Translations under genes and position numbers: made by a program
Notes under the pieces: model-generated
Databases searched by the model: none
Told to the model about the DNA's origin: nothing
The model's input: only the letters and a program-made list of their open reading frames with translations
Source of the DNA: Caulobacterales bacterium
GTDB lineage: Bacteria; Pseudomonadota; Alphaproteobacteria; Caulobacterales; Caulobacteraceae
DNA length: 64,000 nt
Direction: 5' to 3'
Assembly (NCBI GenBank): GCA_016183935.1
Contig: JACPDR010000019.1
Span: 88,929-152,928, forward strand
In this document: positions 59,536 through 64,000 of the stretch, one piece after another
Layout of the letters: each line of letters opens with the position of its first letter
How positions within the stretch are numbered: the stretch's first letter is position 1

Positions 59536-59925
59536 TCAGGCCGCCAGGCGCATCCACACCGCCTTGTCGGCGGCCACGGCGTCCAGCTTGCCCCGGACGG
59601 CGCGGGTCTTCAGCTGGCGCATCACCGGATCGGGCAGGGCGCAGAACTGCGGCTCGACCAGATCGGGATCGCAGGCCGCAGCCGGGGCCGCGAACAGGGC
59701 GGCGTTGACGTCGGGCGAGCGATCATGGATCAGCCACGCCAGACGACGCGCGCGCTCCGGATCGTTGTGGTGCAGCAACGGGTCCTCGGCGAACAACTCG
59801 CAGCCCAGGGCCAGCACATAGTCGAAGCCCAGCTTCTCGAAACGGCGCGCGTCGCCGGGCGTGACCGGGCAGGTCTCTTCCAGGTCGAAGACCACATCGT
59901 TCAGAAGAAACAGCATCGAAAGCAT
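59536..59925 (-). CDS. Unknown 129-residue protein
   Basis: MLSMLFLLNDVVFDLEETCP, then FEKLGFDYVLALGCELFAED and ARRLAWLIHDRSPDVNAALF, ending with a basic AADKAVWMRLAA. It is mixed alpha/beta, soluble, with four or five cysteines. No family recognised. It lies 74 bp from the metallopeptidase-like gene start on the same strand and 108 bp after DUF1491. Confidence 0.75.
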   Translation of the reverse strand: MLSMLFLLNDVVFDLEETCPVTPGDARRFEKLGFDYVLALGCELFAEDPLLHHNDPERARRLAWLIHDRSPDVNAALFAAPAAACDPDLVEPQFCALPDPVMRQLKTRAVRGKLDAVAADKAVWMRLAA

Positions 59926-60033
59926 CCGCCATCACCGGGCTCGTTCTGGACCCGTTATCGATGACCCTACCGACCGTCGCTTGCGGTTCCGTTCCCGAAC
60001 GTCGTTAAGGATTTCGCACCGGCGGCCGGCGCG

Positions 60034-60384
60034 TTAACCCTCCGGTTTGATCTCGGGCTCCGCCACCTTCTCCGTGATGAAGTGCCGCCCCTCCCGGTCC
60101 TCGATCTCGATGACCCAGAGGTCCGGGTCGTAGCGGATCTGGCGCTGGAGATAGTCGTCCAACTCGCTCTCGAACTCGCTCTCGACCGGCTGCATCCACA
60201 GCCGCTCGCCGTCCGGCCCGAAAGCCTCACTATAGAGTCTGGCGCGGCGCGTGGAGGTGTCGAAGGCCTTGACGATCACCGTCCCCGCCCGGGCGTCGCC
60301 CTTGCGCGCCACGGTGGCGAAGGCCCCGGCCAGTTCGGCGCGGCGGATCAGGGCGGCGGCCCACAGGTCGGTGGAAAGAAGCAA
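60034..60384 (-). CDS. DUF1491 family protein
   Basis: A 116-residue small protein of the DUF1491 family: TDLWAAALIRRAELAGAFAT, GTVIVKAFDTSTRRARLYSE, then ESEFESELDDYLQRQIRYDP and DLWVIEIEDREGRHFITE. The family is alphaproteobacterial and uncharacterised. ATG 60384 precedes the conserved start. It is divergent from the exported 276-residue protein (80-bp gap). Confidence 0.9.
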   Translation of the reverse strand: MLLSTDLWAAALIRRAELAGAFATVARKGDARAGTVIVKAFDTSTRRARLYSEAFGPDGERLWMQPVESEFESELDDYLQRQIRYDPDLWVIEIEDREGRHFITEKVAEPEIKPEG

Positions 60385-60464
60385 TTCGCTAACCCTGCTC
60401 GGAAACCGGACCGGAACCCATGGCGCGTAGGGTGCGGCTTATGACGATAAGGCAGAAAGCCTTC

Positions 60465-61295
60465 ATGACCAAAGCTATCCTGCTCGCCGCCGCCGCGCTG
60501 GCGGCGCCGGCGATCGCGTGGGCGGGACCCGCCGACACCTATTACGAGCGCGCCTTCGTGGTCGCCGCCGACGCGCGCTGCAGCCTGTTCGCGCCCGAGA
60601 TAGACGCGGCCCTGACCGCCGCCACGGCCCAGGCGCGGGGCGCCGCCCTCCGCTCCGGCGCGGCCGAGGCCGACCTCAACGCCGTCGCCGTCCGCGCCCG
60701 CTCCCGGGCCGAAACCGTGTCTTGCCGGGACCCGCAACTGGCCATGGTCCGCGAACGCGTCGACGGGGCCTTCTCCAGCTGGATTCGCACGCCGCGCATG
60801 ACCTTCCCCGGCGCGACGCGTCCGTGGGTCGCCGACCGAACCGCCTGGACCCGCCCCGGCTGGCGGCTGATGCAGGCTTCGACCGTCGGCGCCTCGCCGG
60901 TGACCTTCGGCTACGGCGACGACGTATCAGCCCTCACCGCCGTCGTCTCGTTTGTCGGCCGGTCGCGCCCCAACGCCGCACGGATCGTCTTCCGCGACGA
61001 CGCCAGCGCCCCGCGGGCGTGGCTGGCCGGAGAGGGGCTGGCCCCCGCCTCGTCGCGCGCCAGCGTATGGGCCACCGGCGTCTCGGCGGCCGACCCCGCC
61101 CTGCTGCCCGACGGCCGGCGGGCCGGCGAAGCCTGGCGCTTCCCGGCTTCGGCCGCCGACCGGCTGGCGCGTCTCGATCCGCGCGAGACCTTCCTGGTCG
61201 AGTTCCATTTTCGCGACGGCAGCGTCGCCGCGGCCCGCTTCGAAGCCGGCGATTTCGCCGCCGGCCGCGCCTTCATGGCCATGGGCGCGCTGTAA
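60465..61295 (+). CDS. Exported protein of unknown function upstream of fliF
   Basis: A 276-residue protein with a signal peptide (AILLAAAALAAPAIAWA, residues 4-21). The mature part starts with a helical region (YYERAFVVAADARCSLFAPE, with a Cys) and later beta-rich repeats (VSFVGRSRPNAARIVFRDDA). No family recognised. ATG 60465 places the signal peptide correctly; ATG 60441 is an alternative. It ends 12 bp before the fliF promoter box, so it is not part of that operon but is adjacent to flagellar genes. Confidence 0.78.
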   Translation: MTKAILLAAAALAAPAIAWAGPADTYYERAFVVAADARCSLFAPEIDAALTAATAQARGAALRSGAAEADLNAVAVRARSRAETVSCRDPQLAMVRERVDGAFSSWIRTPRMTFPGATRPWVADRTAWTRPGWRLMQASTVGASPVTFGYGDDVSALTAVVSFVGRSRPNAARIVFRDDASAPRAWLAGEGLAPASSRASVWATGVSAADPALLPDGRRAGEAWRFPASAADRLARLDPRETFLVEFHFRDGSVAAARFEAGDFAAGRAFMAMGAL

Positions 61296-61307
61296 GACGT
61301 CGGCCCC

Positions 61308-61345
61308 TTAACGCCGCGTTTACCAAGCAGGCGGCAGTTTCTGCC
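61308..61345 (+). promoter_or_regulatory. Class II flagellar promoter of fliF
   Basis: TTAA (61308-61311), N7, TTTA (61319-61322), N10, GGCAGTTTCTGCC (61333-61345). It has the same layout as the flgB and fliQ promoters; the 13-mer is identical to that of flgB. The fliF GTG lies 44 bp downstream, as for fliQ. Confidence 0.75.
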
Positions 61346-61388
61346 TAGCGGGCGTGTTCGGTCTCCCGCGAGTATCGGGGCGGGGCGC

Positions 61389-63029
61389 GTGGGCGGCTTT
61401 ACGGCGGCGTTGCAGAGATTTGGGATCGGTCGACTGACCGTGGTGCTGGGCGTCGCCGCCGGCGTCGCGGCGGTGCTGGTCGCCGTCATGCTGCGCATCG
61501 GCCAGGCCCCCGACGCCCTGCTGTACTCCAACCTCGACCTGCGCGAGGCCTCCGAGATCACCACGGCGCTGGACAGCGCCGGCATCAAATATTCCTCGAA
61601 GGGCGACGGCTCGACCATCTTCGTCAGCCGCGACGAGGTCGGCGAGGCCCGCCTGCTGGTCGCCGGCAAGGGTCTCGTGACCTCCGGTTCGGTGGGTTAC
61701 GAGATCTTCGACAACCAGTCGGTGCTGGGTCAGACCGAGTTCCAGCAGAACCTCAACGAAAAGCGCGCCCTCGAGGGCGAGCTGGCCCGCACCATCATGA
61801 GCATGCGCGGCATCACCTCGGCCCGGGTGATGATCGCCCTGCCGTCGCGCCAGCTGTTCCAGGCCGCCGCCGTCGATCCGACCGCCGCCGTGGTCGTCGG
61901 CGTCACGGGCGGGACCCTGACCGGCGCCCAGGTCCAGGCCATCCGCAACGTGGTCGCCTCATCGGTGCCCAATCTGAAGCCCGAGAAGGTCACCCTGACC
62001 GACACGGCCAACCGCACCCTCGCCGCCGGCTCGGACGACGCGGGCTTCAGCGCCGCCTCGGCCGAAGAGGCCAAGTCGTCGGCCGAGGCCCAGCTTCAGG
62101 CCCGCATCAAGGACATCGTCGAGGGCGTCGTCGGTGTCGGCGCCGCCCGCGTCCAGGTCACCGCCGACATCGATCACAGCCGCTCCACCACCCAGGAGCA
62201 GCGCTTCGACCCGGACGGCCAGGTCGTGCGCTCGACCTCGATCAACGGTTCGGAAAGCGCCGACACCACTGGCGTCAACGACGGCGGCGCGACGGCGACC
62301 AACAACATTCCCGGCGGCGAGGCCCCGGCCGCCACCCCGATCGGCTCGCGCGACACCCAGAACACCGAGACCACCAACTACGAGATCTCCAACACCACCA
62401 CGACCACGATCAAGGAGGCCGGCGAGGTCAAGAAGCTGGCCGTCGCGGTCGCCGTCGACGGCAGCTACGCCCCGCCCGCCAACGGCGAGGGCGAGCCGAC
62501 CTACACCCCCGTGTCCGAAGAGGTCCGCGCCAAGATCGAGGCCCTCGTCAAGGCGGCCGTGGGGTTCGACGCCGAGCGCGGCGACGTGGTCCAGGTCACC
62601 GCCGTCCGCTTCAACCGCGACGTCGCGGCCGTCGGCGGCGTCGAGGCGGGCTCGTCCCTGTTCAACTTCACCAAGAACGACCTGATGCGCGGCGTCGAGC
62701 TGCTGGTGTTGCTGATCACCGGCGTGCTGCTGATTTTCTTCGTCCTGCGCCCCCTGCTGAAGAGCGCCACCGGCGGCGGACAGGCCCAGCTGACCGGACC
62801 GGGCGGCGTGCCGGTGACGCCGTTGCAGACCACGATGATGGCCGCCGGCGGCATGCAGATGGCCCAGCTGACCGGCCCGGCCGGCCCCTCCGAAATGGAG
62901 CAGCGGCTCGACATCGCCCGCATCGAGGGTCAGGTGAAGGCCTCCTCGGTCAAGAAGGTCGCCGACTTCGTCGAGAAACATCCTGACGAGTCGACCTCCA
63001 TCCTCCGCAGCTGGGTGCACGAAGGCTGA
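61389..63029 (+). CDS. fliF: Flagellar MS-ring protein FliF
   Basis: A 546-residue FliF, the inner-membrane ring on which the basal body assembles. N-terminal helix ([20 protein letters not shown], residues 17-37), periplasmic ring domains with [20 protein letters not shown] and [14 protein letters not shown], an extended beta-collar region rich in Thr/Asn, a second transmembrane helix ([20 protein letters not shown]) and a short cytoplasmic tail ending ILRSWVHEG that binds FliG. GTG 61389 has GGGGCGG upstream. The stop overlaps the fliG start as TGATG. Confidence 0.96.
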   Translation: MGGFTAALQRFGIGRLTVVLGVAAGVAAVLVAVMLRIGQAPDALLYSNLDLREASEITTALDSAGIKYSSKGDGSTIFVSRDEVGEARLLVAGKGLVTSGSVGYEIFDNQSVLGQTEFQQNLNEKRALEGELARTIMSMRGITSARVMIALPSRQLFQAAAVDPTAAVVVGVTGGTLTGAQVQAIRNVVASSVPNLKPEKVTLTDTANRTLAAGSDDAGFSAASAEEAKSSAEAQLQARIKDIVEGVVGVGAARVQVTADIDHSRSTTQEQRFDPDGQVVRSTSINGSESADTTGVNDGGATATNNIPGGEAPAATPIGSRDTQNTETTNYEISNTTTTTIKEAGEVKKLAVAVAVDGSYAPPANGEGEPTYTPVSEEVRAKIEALVKAAVGFDAERGDVVQVTAVRFNRDVAAVGGVEAGSSLFNFTKNDLMRGVELLVLLITGVLLIFFVLRPLLKSATGGGQAQLTGPGGVPVTPLQTTMMAAGGMQMAQLTGPAGPSEMEQRLDIARIEGQVKASSVKKVADFVEKHPDESTSILRSWVHEG

Positions 63030-64000
63030 TGGCCGCCCGGATGGTCACCAAGAAGCCCGCGGTCGAGGACGTCAGGAAACTGACGGGTCCCGAGAAGGCG
63101 GCCGTCATCCTGCTGTCGCTCGGCGAGGATCACACCCGCCTGTGGCAGAGCCTGGACGAGGACGAGATCAAGGAGATCTCCCAGGCGATGGCCTCGCTCG
63201 GCACCGTCTCCTCCGCCGTGGTCGAGGAGCTGATGGTCGAGTTCGTCTCGGGCATGAGCGGCTCGGGCGCGGTCATGGGCAGCTACGAGCAGACCCAGCG
63301 CCTGCTGGCCTCCTTCATGCCTGGCGACCGCGTTGACGCCCTGATGGAGGAAATCCGCGGCCCGGCCGGTCGCACCATGTGGGACAAGCTCGGCAATGTG
63401 AACGAGGCGGTCCTCGCCAACTATCTGAAGAACGAATACCCCCAGACGGTCGCGGTGGTGCTGTCCAAGATCAAGCCGGACCACGCCGCCCGCGTCCTGA
63501 CCAGCCTGCCCGAGGACTTCGCCCTCGAATGCGTCCAGCGCATGCTGCGCATGGAGCCGGTGCAGCGCGAGATCCTCGACAAGATCGAGCAGACCCTGCG
63601 CACCGAGTTCATGTCCAACCTGGCCCGCACCTCCAAGCGCGACAGCCACGAAATGATGGCCGACATCTTCAACAGCTTCGACCGCCAGACCGAGGCCCGC
63701 TTCATCGGCGCGCTGGAAGAGCGCAACCGCGAGGCGGCCGAGCGCATCCGCGCCCTGATGTTCGTGTTCGAGGACCTCGCCAAGCTGGATCCCGGCGGCA
63801 TCCAGACCCTGCTGCGCGCGGTCGAGAAGGATTCCCTGGCCCTGGCCCTGAAGGGCGCGTCGGAATCCCTGCGCGAGCTGTTCTTCTCCAACATGTCCGA
63901 GCGCGCCTCCAAGATCATGCGCGAGGACATGGAGACCATGGGACCGGTCCGTCTGAAGGATGTCGACCAGGCCCAGATGGCCATGGTCCAGGTCGCCAAG
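63029..64000 (+). CDS. fliG: Flagellar motor switch protein FliG (3' end outside window)
   Basis: A frame open to the window end, 324 codons seen of about 340. FliG couples FliF to the rotor and the motor switch. Regions: [20 protein letters not shown] at the start, [20 protein letters not shown] (EHPQ-like motif) and [18 protein letters not shown] helix, [16 protein letters not shown] and [23 protein letters not shown] C-terminal charged ridge before the edge. ATG 63029 overlaps the fliF stop. Downstream genes (fliN, flbD and others) would be expected outside the window. Confidence 0.96.
   Translation, partial: MAARMVTKKPAVEDVRKLTGPEKAAVILLSLGEDHTRLWQSLDEDEIKEISQAMASLGTVSSAVVEELMVEFVSGMSGSGAVMGSYEQTQRLLASFMPGDRVDALMEEIRGPAGRTMWDKLGNVNEAVLANYLKNEYPQTVAVVLSKIKPDHAARVLTSLPEDFALECVQRMLRMEPVQREILDKIEQTLRTEFMSNLARTSKRDSHEMMADIFNSFDRQTEARFIGALEERNREAAERIRALMFVFEDLAKLDPGGIQTLLRAVEKDSLALALKGASESLRELFFSNMSERASKIMREDMETMGPVRLKDVDQAQMAMVQVAK

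Overview
The window comes from a GC-rich alphaproteobacterium of the order Caulobacterales, most like Brevundimonas or Caulobacter. The evidence is the master cell-cycle regulator CtrA with clustered GANTC sites in its promoter, early flagellar operons split into several loci with CtrA-type class II promoters, a DivJ/PleC-like kinase, a CarD regulator at the edge, and strong G/C third-position bias. The genus is inference. No plasmid, prophage, integrase, transposase, rRNA or CRISPR array was seen.

Layout. 1-5.2 kb: carD (partial), a DoxX-like membrane protein, fdxA, yceI, an S4 RNA-binding protein and a SUV3-type helicase. 5.5-10.2 kb: a structurally odd tRNA-Arg(CCU), small proteins, a DUF983 protein, a CinA-type amidohydrolase and a 956-residue exported TPR protein. 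10.2-13 kb: HU and the flagellar genes fliO-fliP and flgB-flgC-fliE. 13-17 kb: amidohydrolase, VOC protein, acyltransferase, folE. 17-19 kb: fliQ-fliR-flhB. 19-26.3 kb: HxlR regulator, acyl-CoA dehydrogenase, DivJ-like kinase, SufE, a DnaA-domain-IV-like protein overlapping a DUF6456-like protein, and ctrA. 26.5-34.6 kb: RhlE-type helicase, malate synthase G, a PadR/HAAS pair, an Ada-type regulator with a missing glycosylase core, Ogt and a lipoprotein. 34.7-39.5 kb: a nad operon (nadA, a small inserted gene, a mini-ORF, an M50 protease, nadB, nadC). 39.5-51.9 kb: small proteins, two SleB-type hydrolases, a giant PAS hybrid kinase, Dps, a HWE kinase with a single-domain response regulator, trxB. 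52-61.3 kb: LysR, methyltransferase, YczE-type protein, prfC, a metallopeptidase-like protein, DUF1491 and several unknowns. 61.3-64 kb: fliF and fliG (fliG runs off the end).

How the parts fit. Three separated flagellar operons (flgB, fliQ, fliF) have the same promoter geometry, a TAA-N7-TTWA box followed by N10 and GGCAKTTTCTGCC, and ctrA itself is in the window, so regulator and targets are seen together. Two sites fit the general-stress EcfG sigma consensus (upstream of the PAS hybrid kinase and of the CinA-like gene). One good sigma-54 site lies before the single-domain response regulator. The nad operon carries a perfect 9-bp inverted repeat just upstream of nadA.

The most unusual signals are: (1) a tRNA-Arg(CCU) in which the normally near-invariant G19-C56 pair is replaced by C19-G56; (2) a 290-bp coding cassette inserted exactly at the nadA stop/start junction, flanked by a 17-bp direct repeat that keeps stop-start coupling on both sides; (3) an Ada/AlkA protein with the catalytic core cleanly missing in frame; (4) five GANTC sites within 69 bp upstream of ctrA; and (5) a MITE-like family of about 125-136 bp with palindromic terminal arms.
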